A stretch of 64,000 nt of DNA, from contig NZ_CP041745.1 in NCBI RefSeq assembly GCF_007556815.1, positions 2,767,001 to 2,831,000 of the forward strand, written 5' to 3'. The notes under the pieces are model-generated. The model did not search any database and was not told the origin of the DNA. It saw only the letters and a list, made by a program, of their open reading frames with translations. The DNA comes from Paraburkholderia megapolitana. GTDB lineage: Bacteria > Pseudomonadota > Gammaproteobacteria > Burkholderiales > Burkholderiaceae. This document shows positions 44,475 to 55,035 of the stretch, in pieces (the first letter of the stretch is position 1; each line of letters starts with the position of its first letter). The translations under genes were made by a program, and so were the position numbers.

Positions 44475-45257
44475 ATGAACGGCATCGAACTGACCGAACG
44501 GCTGCGCGCGGGCGAACCGGTCTATGCACTCGGCATTCGTGCCTCGCGCACGACCGACGTGATTCGCTGGGCCAAGGTCGCGGGCTATCACACGGTCTGG
44601 ATCGACATGGAACACAGCACGCTGCCCGTCGACACCGTCGCGCAGATGTGCGGATGCGCGCTCGACATCGGTCTGTCGCCGTGGGTACGCGTGCCGGAAC
44701 GCGATTACGGCACGATCAATCGCGTGCTCGACGGCGGCGCGCTCGGCATCATCGTGCCGCGCGTCGAAACGGCAACTCAGGCACTAGATGCAGTCACCGC
44801 GACGCGTTTCCCGCCGTTCGGTCAGCGCTCGCAACTCGCCACCCTTCCCTACGTCCACTTCGAAAAACTGCACGCTCGCGAACTGAACCAGCGCCTGAAC
44901 GATGCCACCGCGGTCCAGGTGCTGATCGAAAGCCGCGCCGGTGTCGACGCCGCCGATGCGATCGCTGCAGTCCCCGGCGTCGACGTGATCGGCGTGGGCT
45001 GCAACGACCTCAGCGCCGATCTCGGTCATGCAGGCGAATCGACGCATCCCGAGGTGGTCGACGCGTGCCGTCGCGTGATCGCCGCCGCGCATCGGCACGG
45101 CAAGGTCGCGCTGGTCGGCGGCATGCCCGATGGCGAAGCGCTCACCACACTGCGCCGCGAAGGCGCGGTGCGCTACATCTTCGCCGGCATCGACACCGAT
45201 CTGTTTCTCGGCGCGTTGCGGCAGCGCATCGACAGCAGCCGCGCCGCGCTTTCCTGA
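44475..45257 (+). CDS. HpcH/HpaI family aldolase
   Basis: 260 residues of the HpcH/HpaI class II aldolase family. The phosphate/carboxylate-binding Arg and metal-site Glu/Asp pairs appear in VWIDMEHSTLPVDTV and IGVGCNDLSADLGHAGE; GGALGIIVPRVETATQA is the central strand-loop. The family cleaves 4-hydroxy-2-oxo acids to pyruvate plus an aldehyde. First gene of the operon. The next gene is a lactone/amide hydrolase, so it may act on a ring-opened 2-oxo acid product. Confidence 0.92.
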   Translation: MNGIELTERLRAGEPVYALGIRASRTTDVIRWAKVAGYHTVWIDMEHSTLPVDTVAQMCGCALDIGLSPWVRVPERDYGTINRVLDGGALGIIVPRVETATQALDAVTATRFPPFGQRSQLATLPYVHFEKLHARELNQRLNDATAVQVLIESRAGVDAADAIAAVPGVDVIGVGCNDLSADLGHAGESTHPEVVDACRRVIAAAHRHGKVALVGGMPDGEALTTLRREGAVRYIFAGIDTDLFLGALRQRIDSSRAALS

Positions 45258-45322
45258 TACAGCACACACGACTACATCGTTCTTCAATCGAACCAATCGA
45301 TCTACCTATTTATCGACCCGTC

Positions 45323-46201
45323 ATGGCAGAAACCCCGCTGATCTCCACACCGATGCGCGACCCCGCTACGCTGTCGCGCCCCGCCTTCGCAATGCCCGTT
45401 CACGCATGCGATGCGCACATGCACGTCTTCGGACCGCTCGACCAGTATCCATGCGTTGCGCATCCGCATTACACGTTGCCCGACGGCGCGCTCGCGCATT
45501 ACCTGAAGCTGATGGACGTACTCGCCCTTGAGCGCTTCGTGATCGTGCAACCGAGCTTCTACGGCACCGACAACCGCTGTCTGCTCGACACGCTGCAGGT
45601 TGCCGGCCCAGGCGCACGCGGTGTCGTGATGATCGAAGAAGACACCGACGATGCCACGCTGGCCCGCTTTCACGAAGCCGGCGTGCGCGCCGTGCGTCTC
45701 GATCTGTTCGCGCGCTCGGGTCAACCCACCGCGGAAATCCAGCACTACATCTCGCGGATGGCGCAGCGCTGCGCGGGCCTCGGCTGGCATCTGCAGTTCT
45801 ATGCGCCGGGATGGGTCGTGCGCAACCTGATTCCGTTTCTCGGCGATGTCGAAACCGACTTCGTCATCGATCACATGGGCTACATGCTCGAAGAAGACGG
45901 CCTCACGCCCGCCGACTTCGAACGCCTGCTCGCGTTGCTGAAAACCGGCAGTTGCTGGCTAAAACTGAGCGCGCCATATCGCATTGCGAAGCACCGCGGT
46001 TACGATGCGGTAGCGCCGATGGCGCGCGGCATTATCGAGGCTGCACCGCACAAGGTGATCTGGGGTTCCGACTGGCCGCACATTCCCGATTCGACGCGCG
46101 ACAGCGGCGAGTTGCTGAACCTGCTCGGCGCATGGACCTCCGATCCGGCCGTACACAAGATGATCCTCGCCGACAATCCGGCGCGGCTGTTCGATTACTG
46201 A
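45323..46201 (+). CDS. Amidohydrolase-2 family hydrolase (PDC-hydrolase type)
   Basis: 292 residues, a TIM-barrel amidohydrolase. It carries CDAHMHVFGP (first metal-binding HxH), FVIDHMGYM (third His) and VIWGSDWPHIPD (C-terminal Asp). This is the COG3618 group that contains 2-pyrone-4,6-dicarboxylate lactonase (LigI) and D-galactarolactone isomerase; either a lactone hydrolase or an isomerase role would suit. ATG 45323 has only a weak ribosome site. It stands between the aldolase and a protein of unknown function. Confidence 0.9.
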   Translation: MAETPLISTPMRDPATLSRPAFAMPVHACDAHMHVFGPLDQYPCVAHPHYTLPDGALAHYLKLMDVLALERFVIVQPSFYGTDNRCLLDTLQVAGPGARGVVMIEEDTDDATLARFHEAGVRAVRLDLFARSGQPTAEIQHYISRMAQRCAGLGWHLQFYAPGWVVRNLIPFLGDVETDFVIDHMGYMLEEDGLTPADFERLLALLKTGSCWLKLSAPYRIAKHRGYDAVAPMARGIIEAAPHKVIWGSDWPHIPDSTRDSGELLNLLGAWTSDPAVHKMILADNPARLFDY

Positions 46202-46264
46202 GCGGCTACTGAGCGACTACTGGGCAACACCTCTCCACTTACTCCAGGGATCGGGCAAACAGCG

Positions 46265-47434
46265 ATGACCTATCAACCGAATGCGGCGTTTGCGGGCCTG
46301 TTCCGTGCATTCACGTCGGACCCGGCCAGCATCGGCAACCAGCTCACGCAGCAGATGAACGAGCGGGACGCCGACGCACCGCTGATCGTATCGACCGGTT
46401 CGGACATCGCGCTGTTTCCTGGCGCGGGTCGCGCGCCGCTAATCGAAAGCTTTCGCAAGTCGACGCGCGGTTTTATCGAGCTGACCGCGGTATCGCATCT
46501 GCCGCTCGCGCTCGCCTACCTCGCACGCATGCGCGAACTCGCTGAGCCCGCCACGCGCGACGCCGCCGACAGCAGCTGGCGTCAAGCCGCCGCGCAACTC
46601 GCCGTGCATGCGGCGCACGTGCGCGAAGCGAATTCGGTCGCGCTCTGGCGCGATGACATCGCGGTGCACAGTCTCGCAGGACAGGAAACGAAGCTCACCG
46701 CGCTGGTCGACTACACATGCGCCGTATCACTGGAAATGCTGGAGCGCGCGCAACACGAACCCGACCTGTTAACCTTCGACGCGCTGCGCGATCGCTACTT
46801 CGCGCCGCTCGACGAACACGCTCTGCCGGTGCCGATGAACGACGTGATGTTCGCGACCTTCGGGCTCGCGTTCGTCGACATCGTCTACCGGATCGGCAAC
46901 TGGTTGCGCGCTCAATCACTCGACTGGAGCCGCACGATGGTGCTAGTCAGCGGTCGTTCCGGGCGGCCGACCGCGGGCGCCACGTGGGCGTCGAACAACA
47001 TGTGTCATCTGATCTGGCGCGCATCGGGCCGCGCGCTGCCGCCCGAGCGGCTGTTCATCGCGCCGCACGCGCCGTCGTTTTCGGTGGCCGAGTTGCCGGA
47101 CGCCGCCGGGCTTGCCGCGCTCGAACAGACCTATCGCACGCTGTGGCAGAACACGCGCGCGAGCATCGACGTGGCGCGCGAACTGTTCCCCGACAACGAG
47201 GGCTACCGGTTCGAGCCGAGCGCCGCCGAAGGCATGCCGCCCTTCGCCGCCCCCGACGACCGCCACGCGATAAGCGCGCGTCTGCGCCGCATCATGGAAG
47301 ACCCGTCACAGCTGTTGTCGAACTGCGTCGCGGACCTGATCATCGACCAGTTGCACGACAACGGTAACCGGCCCGCCGACGTGACGATTCCCGGCTTCAC
47401 GCACGTTCGCTATCCGGAGATTGCGCCGCACTGA
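46265..47434 (+). CDS. Conserved-looking protein of unknown function (389 residues)
   Basis: I do not recognise this protein. It has no signal peptide, no clear membrane segment and no classic nucleotide-binding motif. Notable pieces are SGRSGRPTAGATWASNNMCHLIWRAS (starting near residue 230) and ASNNMCHLIWR, then LPPERLFIAPHAPSFSVAEL. The last hundred residues are helical and charged. It has the same coding bias as its neighbours and sits inside the operon between the amidohydrolase and the importer, so an enzymatic step in the same pathway is likely. Confidence 0.78.
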   Translation: MTYQPNAAFAGLFRAFTSDPASIGNQLTQQMNERDADAPLIVSTGSDIALFPGAGRAPLIESFRKSTRGFIELTAVSHLPLALAYLARMRELAEPATRDAADSSWRQAAAQLAVHAAHVREANSVALWRDDIAVHSLAGQETKLTALVDYTCAVSLEMLERAQHEPDLLTFDALRDRYFAPLDEHALPVPMNDVMFATFGLAFVDIVYRIGNWLRAQSLDWSRTMVLVSGRSGRPTAGATWASNNMCHLIWRASGRALPPERLFIAPHAPSFSVAELPDAAGLAALEQTYRTLWQNTRASIDVARELFPDNEGYRFEPSAAEGMPPFAAPDDRHAISARLRRIMEDPSQLLSNCVADLIIDQLHDNGNRPADVTIPGFTHVRYPEIAPH

Positions 47435-47524
47435 CGCACGCGATCGCACACGATCCCGCACATACCGGCGCGCAGGGCGACGCAGCCGGCCGACATAGAA
47501 AGCCCGCCACGGAGACGCATCACC

Positions 47525-48859
47525 ATGACCCATTTCGACGCAGCATCGCTGAACCCGCGCAGCACAGCACCGGTCCTGCCGACCGCAACCGTCGTGCGGA
47601 TCACGCTGATCTGCTTCGCGGTATCGATGATCGACGGATTCGACACGTTGATGCTGTCGTTCGTCGCCCCGCTGCTCGCGCATTCGCTGCACATCGATCA
47701 CGCGGCGCTCGGCCGGGTGTTCGGTGCGGGCTTTGTCGGTACCGTGCTCGGTTCGTTGATTGCCGGTCCGCTCGCCGATCGTTTCGGACGTCGCCCGATG
47801 CTGTTGCTGGCGCTCGCTGTCACCGGTGTGTTTACGCTGGCGTGTGCGTTCGCCGGCTCGGCGACGTCGCTCGCGACGCTGCGTTTTCTCGGCGGGCTCG
47901 GGATGGGCGGCGCGATTCCGGCGGTCGCGGCCATCACTGCCGAGAGCAGTACGACACAGCGCCGCTCGTCGCTGGTCATCCTGATGTTTATCGGTTTTCC
48001 GCTTGGCGCTGTGGTGGGCGGTGCGATCACCGCTGCATTGATGATGCGTTTCGGCTGGCCCTTCGTGTTTCTGATGGGCGGCATTTGCGCGCTCGTCGCA
48101 ATCGTGCCGGTGTTGCTGGTGATTCCGTCGACGAGCGCCGCACGCACCGAGGTCGTCGCGCCATCCACGCACCGTAGTCTCGCCGGTCGCGCATTCGGTT
48201 CGTTCGTCGGCGACCTGCTCGCGGACGGCCGACTCGCATCGACACTCGCGCTCTGGTTCGGTGTGCTGTCGAGCATGATCCTGTCGGGCTTTCTCGTCAG
48301 CTTCATGCCGACCATTCTCAATCTCAACGGCATCGCACCCGATCGCGCAGCACTTGGTGCAGTCATCCTGAACCTCGGTGCGATCGTCGGCGCGTTGCTC
48401 ATTTCAGCGGTCGTCGGACGCATCGGACCGTTCGTGCCGGTGGCCATTTCGTTCGCGTGCGGCGCAGTGCTGGTGTTCGCGCTAGGCCGCGTGATCGGCA
48501 CGGGCAACGCGGCGTTCGGCATGCTTTTCATCACTGGCGCATGCCTCGTCGGCGGCCAACTGACGATTCCCGCGATCGCGAGCCGGCTGTTTCCGACGCC
48601 CGTCCGCGCGGCAGGGATCGGCTGGACGATGGCGATCGGACGAATGGGATCGATCATCGGACCGCTGGTGGGCGGCATCCTGCTCGCACAGAAACTGCCG
48701 CTCGAACAGATCTTCGTCATCGCCGCGCTGCTCGCCGTGTGCGGCTCGCTCGGCATCGCACTCGTCGCCGCATGGCGGCCACGCGAGGACGTCGATGCGC
48801 GCGCGCCAACCTCTCCGTTCACCATCACCCACGCAGAGTCAGGCAATGGAAAGTCTTGA
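47525..48859 (+). CDS. MFS transporter, aromatic acid:H+ symporter type
   Basis: 444 residues, 12 membrane segments. The helix-1 motif ISMIDGFDTLMLSFVAPLL is the D-x-x-D type seen in AAHS carriers such as PcaK and BenK, and loop 2-3 has GPLADRFGRRPMLL. This class imports aromatic or related carboxylic acids. It shares the operon with an outer-membrane porin, giving a path across both membranes. The stop overlaps the start of the next gene by 14 bases. Confidence 0.92.
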   Translation: MTHFDAASLNPRSTAPVLPTATVVRITLICFAVSMIDGFDTLMLSFVAPLLAHSLHIDHAALGRVFGAGFVGTVLGSLIAGPLADRFGRRPMLLLALAVTGVFTLACAFAGSATSLATLRFLGGLGMGGAIPAVAAITAESSTTQRRSSLVILMFIGFPLGAVVGGAITAALMMRFGWPFVFLMGGICALVAIVPVLLVIPSTSAARTEVVAPSTHRSLAGRAFGSFVGDLLADGRLASTLALWFGVLSSMILSGFLVSFMPTILNLNGIAPDRAALGAVILNLGAIVGALLISAVVGRIGPFVPVAISFACGAVLVFALGRVIGTGNAAFGMLFITGACLVGGQLTIPAIASRLFPTPVRAAGIGWTMAIGRMGSIIGPLVGGILLAQKLPLEQIFVIAALLAVCGSLGIALVAAWRPREDVDARAPTSPFTITHAESGNGKS

Positions 48860-49985
48860 GTCAATGACAACGGCAACGGTATCGCCCGCAGTGACGATGG
48901 GCGGCCTGCTCACTCCCGTACAAACGCTCGCGACGAGCGGTGCGCGGGCCGTCGAAACCTTCATGATCGACGGCACACTGCACCTCGCGATACCGCAGCT
49001 CGCGTTAGACATTCCCGGCCAGCCAGCCGCGATGAACGGCGGCGACAGCGACACCGACGCGTTGCTCTATCGCTGGGAAGCCGGTCGCTTTGTCGAAGCC
49101 GCAACGCTGCCGCTGCCTGGCGGCGAAGATATCGAATTCTTCACGCTCGGTACTCGCCGTTTTCTTGCGACCTGTGGCGTGCGTTCCGGCCGCGGTCCGT
49201 ATTCGCTCGATACCGAAGCCGTGCTGTACGAATACGACGGCACGCAGTGGCAGTCGTTTCAGCGCTTTGCCGTTTTCGCGGCGAAGCAGTGGCGCTTCTT
49301 CACACTCGGCGAGCGGCACTTCCTCGCGCTGGCGCAGGGTGTGACGCTCGAAGGTGTCGTGCCGCGCCATCCGCGCGAATCGTATCTGTTCGAGTGGGAT
49401 GGCGAACGCTTCGTGCCATTCCAGAAGTTCGATGGACGCTGGGGTTACAACTGGGCCTTCGCTAGCATCGGTGCGCAGCATCTGCTTGCGTATGCGGACC
49501 ATGTGGACGGTTCGCTGATCTATCGCTGGGCGGGCGAACGCTTCGAGCCGCTGCAACGCTTCGATCAGACGGGCGGTCGCGCGTTCTGCTTCTTCGAGGA
49601 CGCGGGTACGCTGTGGATGGTCTACGCGAATCTGAGCGGCACAACCCGTCTGTACCGGTTCGACGGTACGCAGTTCGAGCCGGTGCAGACGCTCGGCGAA
49701 GCCGGCGGGCGCGAGCTGAAACTGATCGACGGCGTGCATGGCCGCTATCTCGTGCGTGTGTGTTTCATCACCGGCACGCCGCATGATCCGCATACCTCGC
49801 TGACTTCGCAGATTTATCGCTGGAACGGCAACGGCTTCGATCTGGCCGACACCTTTCCGACCACCGGCGGCACCGATGCCGCGAGCTTCGTCGCCGACGC
49901 TCAGCGCTATCTGCTCGTCAGCAACAGCCTGAGCGCGGACGTACGTTTCCGCGCGGATACCGTGCTGTACCGGTTCGACGGTTGA
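48846..49985 (+). CDS. EAR-repeat (EPTP) seven-bladed beta-propeller, cytoplasmic
   Basis: 379 residues, ATG 48846 (an alternative is ATG 48864). Seven repeats of about 45 residues follow the pattern Y-x-W-x-G-x-x-F....Q...GG....FFTLGxRxFLA, for example LIYRWAGERFEPLQRFDQ and RLYRFDGTQFEPVQTLGE. The final VLYRFDG strand completes a blade started by the N-terminal LLTPVQTLATSGARAVETF, a velcro closure of one ring. These are EAR/EPTP repeats known from LGI1 and VLGR1, where they bind other proteins. There is no signal peptide. Why a catabolic operon carries it is unknown. Confidence 0.82.
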   Translation: MESLESMTTATVSPAVTMGGLLTPVQTLATSGARAVETFMIDGTLHLAIPQLALDIPGQPAAMNGGDSDTDALLYRWEAGRFVEAATLPLPGGEDIEFFTLGTRRFLATCGVRSGRGPYSLDTEAVLYEYDGTQWQSFQRFAVFAAKQWRFFTLGERHFLALAQGVTLEGVVPRHPRESYLFEWDGERFVPFQKFDGRWGYNWAFASIGAQHLLAYADHVDGSLIYRWAGERFEPLQRFDQTGGRAFCFFEDAGTLWMVYANLSGTTRLYRFDGTQFEPVQTLGEAGGRELKLIDGVHGRYLVRVCFITGTPHDPHTSLTSQIYRWNGNGFDLADTFPTTGGTDAASFVADAQRYLLVSNSLSADVRFRADTVLYRFDG

Positions 49986-49991
49986 CCCAAA

Positions 49992-50011
49992 GGCGCGCGC
50001 TTTAGCGCGCC
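49992..50011. repeat. Palindrome GGCGCGC-GCTTTA-GCGCGCC
   Basis: Seven-bp perfect arms with a loop containing the same TTTA as the element at 29288-29301. It lies right after the EAR gene stop. A second hairpin (GTCCCT-N6-AGGGAC, 50044-50061) and a third (GGGC-N7-GCCC, about 50063-50077) follow before the porin gene, so the porin may be partly uncoupled from the upstream operon. No gene lies between 49986 and 50108. Confidence 0.45.
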
Positions 50012-50108
50012 CGTTTCACGCAGTTTCTCGACGCCCTCCCAAAGTCCCTCGCCGAAGGGACAGGGCGTTGCTTTGCCCGAAAAAAGCTAAACCAATGGAG
50101 ACGACACG

Positions 50109-51212
50109 ATGAAGAAGATGCTTGTTTGCAGTGCGTTGTTCGCCGCGTGCGCCGCTCAGACGGCGCACGCGCAGAGCAGCGTGACGATGTACGGGATCAT
50201 CGACGCGGGGCTCACGTATTTCAGCAACCTGAACGGCCACTCGGCGTTCGTCGCAAACGACGGCTCGATCCAGTCGAACCGTTGGGGGCTGACTGGCACT
50301 GAAGATCTCGGCGGCGGAACGCGAGCGATCTTCACACTCGAAAACGGCTTCAACCTGTACAGCGGCACGATGGTGCAGTCGGGCGTGCTGTTTAGCCGCC
50401 AGGCCTGGCTCGGTCTCGCCGACAACCGGCGCGGTACGCTGACGTTCGGCAAACAGTACGACTTCTTCTGGGACAACCTCACGCAGTTCGCAATGGGCCA
50501 GTATGCGGGCCAGTACTCGTGGCACCCCGGCGACTTCGATCACCTCGCGGGCACGCTGCACATCAACAACGCGGTGAAGTATCGCTCGCCGAGCTTCTAC
50601 GGCTTCACGGTGGGAGCGCTGTATGCGTTTCCGTCGCAGTCGATATCGGCGGGTACCGGGCGCGTGATGGCGTTCGGTGCCCGCTACGACAACGGTCCGT
50701 TGCATATCGGCCTCGCGTACACCAATACCCACGACATGGGGCTGAACGCCCCGACTCAGGCCGGCACGACCTTGTTTGCGGACCTGCCAGCTGGACCTAC
50801 CCTCGTGACGAACATGAGCACGTTCGGTGCGGGCGCGAGCTATACCTACGGCATCTCGCTCACACGCATCCTGTTCACGGACACCCACTTCCGGGTTCGC
50901 GACGACAACGGCTCGATGCCGACTTACGAAATCAACGAAGTGCTGCAGCTCACGCCCACCACTACGGTTCTTGCAGGCTACTGGTACAGCAAGCTCGAGG
51001 ACCAGCGCTGGCAGAACGCTACGCTGCTGCTCGACTACGCGCTGTCGAAGCGCACCGATATCTATACGAGCGCGACCTATCTGCGCGCGTCGGGCGGCGC
51101 GGCGCCGGTGTTTCTCGGCGGTGGGGCGGCGCCGGTGTTCGTCAATGGTACGTATGTGGGAACCGGCAATTCATCGACCGCGGTGCGCATCGGGGTTCGC
51201 ACGCGGTTTTGA
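50109..51212 (+). CDS. Gram-negative general porin
   Basis: 367 residues. The signal peptide 1-21 ends at TAHAQ, and the mature N terminus SSVTMYGIIDAGLTYFSN is the hallmark of betaproteobacterial porins. It contains DLGGGTRAIFTLENGFN and SRQAWLGLADNRRGTLTFGKQYDF. The C terminus ends in Phe (VRTRF), the BAM recognition signal. The repeat GGAAPVF appears twice near the C terminus. It should form a trimeric outer-membrane channel, probably for the operon substrate. GGAGAC precedes ATG 50109. Confidence 0.94.
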   Translation: MKKMLVCSALFAACAAQTAHAQSSVTMYGIIDAGLTYFSNLNGHSAFVANDGSIQSNRWGLTGTEDLGGGTRAIFTLENGFNLYSGTMVQSGVLFSRQAWLGLADNRRGTLTFGKQYDFFWDNLTQFAMGQYAGQYSWHPGDFDHLAGTLHINNAVKYRSPSFYGFTVGALYAFPSQSISAGTGRVMAFGARYDNGPLHIGLAYTNTHDMGLNAPTQAGTTLFADLPAGPTLVTNMSTFGAGASYTYGISLTRILFTDTHFRVRDDNGSMPTYEINEVLQLTPTTTVLAGYWYSKLEDQRWQNATLLLDYALSKRTDIYTSATYLRASGGAAPVFLGGGAAPVFVNGTYVGTGNSSTAVRIGVRTRF

Positions 51213-51246
51213 GCGGAGCGTAGCGGAGGGTCTTGCTGGCGAGATG

Positions 51247-51279
51247 ATCGCAGCGCACGGGGTCGTCGTGCGCTGCGAT
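51247..51279. terminator. Strong hairpin after the porin gene
   Basis: Perfect 13-bp inverted repeat (51247-51259 with 51267-51279, 7-base loop), followed by AATTACTT. It closes the 44475-51212 operon and also faces the end of the convergent Rieske oxygenase gene. The T-run is weak, but the stem is the longest perfect one in the window. Confidence 0.6.
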
Positions 51280-51374
51280 AATTACTTCATGTGACTTTGA
51301 GCAGGTGCAGCAGGTGGGCTCTTGCGGGTTCGGCCCTTGTGGTTCGCCTAGTTCGCCTACCCCACCTACTCCGC

Positions 51375-52607
51375 TTATTCGTCGCTGCCTTGCAGGACTT
51401 CGGTTGCTGCCGCAGCTGTGCGCAGAACCGGCCTCGCACCCGCCTCATGCTGGGTTTGCGTGACGACCTCGATCGGAATGCGCCGATGGTACGGCCCGGT
51501 CGGCGCAGCAGCGCGTTCCGCTGCGCCGCTTTCGCGCAGCAGCGAACGTAGTTCGTTAATCACCGGAAAGACTTCGTGATTCCAGTCGGCGCCCTGGCGA
51601 TCGTGCGCTTCCTGCTCGCGCTCGACGATCCAGCGGTCTTCCTTGAAGATGCGTTCGGTGAACCACACCAGCAACGGCCACGCGATATCGAGCAACACGC
51701 CGACACCCGGCCGGCGTATCGACAGCAACCCGAACGTGCGATTCGTGCGCTGTTCGGCATCGAGCGGCACATAGACGATCCACAGATCCATCACGACCGT
51801 CTTCGACGAATTAACGATGCGCAGCGTCTGGTACGGATACTCGGTGCGAATCGTCATCACGTCCTTGTCGTTGCCCGACGCGCCCTGCCGGCTCTGACCG
51901 AAGATGATCGCCTCGCCGACGGGCTGCTGGCCTTCCATCCGCGCGAACGTGTAATCGACTTCGACCCAGCCCTCGCCGCGCCGACGCCCGAGCGAGCGCG
52001 CGCGCATCTGCCCCATCTGCTTGCGATGCAGGAACTGATGGTTCATGTCCATCAGGTTCTCGTGCATGAACGAGTAGTGGCACGCGACTTCGCGGCCGAA
52101 GCGTCGTGTCTTGTACTTGGGGTCGCTTGCGGCGTTCATTACGGGAAGCGCAACGGTTTCGGCCAACGCGGCGTTGCCGGGAAAAACGAAGATCAGGCCT
52201 TCCACTTCGCGGCACGGATACGAGCGCACGCCGTTCGGCAGACGCTCGCGCCCGAGGTAGGGGACGTCGATACAGCGGCCGGTGCAGTCGTAGGTCCAGC
52301 CGTGATAGCAGCAGCGAATCGATTCACCGTCGACCACACCGCCGTGCAGCGGCACCTGGCGGTGCGCGCAGCGGTCTTCGAGTGCAAACACGGCGCCGGA
52401 TTCGGTGCGCACGAGCACGATCGGTTCGCCCGCGAAGCGCACGCCATGCGCCTTGCCGCGCTTGACCTCACGCGACCAGGCGAGCGGATACCAGAAATCG
52501 GGGTGGATATCGACCCGGCGCAGATCGCGCTCGAGGGCTTCCGGCGCTTCGGGGACTTCAGGGGCAGAACCGACTGCACTGCCTTCCAGCGGGGGAACTG
52601 CATGCAC
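51375..52607 (-). CDS. Rieske non-heme iron oxygenase, alpha-subunit type
   Basis: 410 residues. The Rieske 2Fe-2S site is CAHRQVPLHGG then CCYHGWTYD (C-x-H ... C-x2-H). The catalytic non-heme iron site has the pattern ENLMDMNHQFLHR, with the His/His and the bridging Asp. Such enzymes hydroxylate, demethylate or dihydroxylate aromatics and terpenoids and need a separate reductase, which is not adjacent. The start is GTG 52607 with AAGGAGG 8 bases upstream. The substrate is unknown. Confidence 0.92.
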   Translation of the reverse strand: MHAVPPLEGSAVGSAPEVPEAPEALERDLRRVDIHPDFWYPLAWSREVKRGKAHGVRFAGEPIVLVRTESGAVFALEDRCAHRQVPLHGGVVDGESIRCCYHGWTYDCTGRCIDVPYLGRERLPNGVRSYPCREVEGLIFVFPGNAALAETVALPVMNAASDPKYKTRRFGREVACHYSFMHENLMDMNHQFLHRKQMGQMRARSLGRRRGEGWVEVDYTFARMEGQQPVGEAIIFGQSRQGASGNDKDVMTIRTEYPYQTLRIVNSSKTVVMDLWIVYVPLDAEQRTNRTFGLLSIRRPGVGVLLDIAWPLLVWFTERIFKEDRWIVEREQEAHDRQGADWNHEVFPVINELRSLLRESGAAERAAAPTGPYHRRIPIEVVTQTQHEAGARPVLRTAAAATEVLQGSDE

Positions 52608-52991
52608 GGGTAATGCCTCCTTGCACGACGGGGAGTTGGGTTGGCCGAAGCCACAAACGGAACGTCGACATCGCCGCACAGTTTACTCGAACCTTGCGAC
52701 GCCATGGGCCTGGTGTCTACACCGGGTTTCGGCCGGCATTTAACGCAATATGGGCAGCGTAAAGTTGTCGGCAGAAGATGAGTCGACAGGTCGATGGGCA
52801 ACGGTTGCGACGCGAGCGTTGCCACAGGCGGCATTGCGACGCATCATGGTCGGCAACGTGCCAGCAATTTCTGGACCTGCAACGGCCGATTTGCATTCCT
52901 GCCCTCGCGTATCGCAGCGCAAGCGTGTGGATGTCCTGCGCGGTCGATGTCGCCCTGCGCACGAACGCAATCGATAGCTCCGGACCCGCTC
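52608..52991. other. 384-base gap between Rieske oxygenase and acetyltransferase genes
   Basis: No convincing gene. It contains a 12-bp palindrome GGTGTCTACACC at 52712-52723, about 105 bases before the Rieske gene start codon, which could be an operator for a regulator encoded elsewhere. The Rieske ribosome site AAGGAGG is at about 52616-52622. Open frames here overlap the acetyltransferase frame and lack start sites. Confidence 0.35.
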
Positions 52992-53519
52992 ATGGAAAGA
53001 CAAACCGCCCGGCTGCGCCTCAGAAAACCGTCGCTCGACGACGCCGCCACCGTACTCGCGATCTTCGGCGATCCGGCCACCAGCCGTTTCAATCCGGCCG
53101 GGCCGATGCGCGATATCGGCGCGGCGCGGGCGCGTCTCGAAGCATGGATTGCGCACTGGGACGAGTATGGATTCGGCTACTGGGCCATTCATGAAACCGA
53201 CGTGCCCGACACGGTGATCGGGTTTGGCGGTTTGCTCTGGCGCCCGTTGCGCGGTTACACGGGGCGGCTGCAACTCGGTTATCGCTTCGCCACGGGCGCC
53301 TGGGGTCGCGGCCTCGCCACCGAGTTCGCGCAGGACGCAATCGACTTCGCCCATCGCAAGGTATCCGCCGACGTGCTGGCCGTCGTCTCGCCGGGCAACG
53401 CCGCATCGATACGCGTGCTCGAAAAAGCCGGCATGCGCCGGATCGGCGAGATAGACGACATCAGCGGACAGCCGCCGAGCCTCGTCTTCAAGGCGGCCCG
53501 CGTGGCTGCGTCACGATAG
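52992..53519 (+). CDS. GNAT family N-acetyltransferase (RimJ/RimL type)
   Basis: 175 residues. It begins MERQTARLRLRKPSLDDAA, typical of RimJ/RimL-like acetyltransferases. The acetyl-CoA-binding region is in QLGYRFATGAWGRGLATEFAQ (the Q/RxxGxG/A-type motif as AWGRGLA). The tail VLAVVSPGNAASIRVLEKAGMR is the conserved strand and helix at the C-terminal side. The target may be a protein N-terminus or a small amine. It is convergent with hydA, 22 bases apart. Confidence 0.92.
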   Translation: MERQTARLRLRKPSLDDAATVLAIFGDPATSRFNPAGPMRDIGAARARLEAWIAHWDEYGFGYWAIHETDVPDTVIGFGGLLWRPLRGYTGRLQLGYRFATGAWGRGLATEFAQDAIDFAHRKVSADVLAVVSPGNAASIRVLEKAGMRRIGEIDDISGQPPSLVFKAARVAASR

Positions 53520-53541
53520 GCGACGCAGCCGCACAGCGATT

Positions 53542-55035
<1,494 letters not shown>

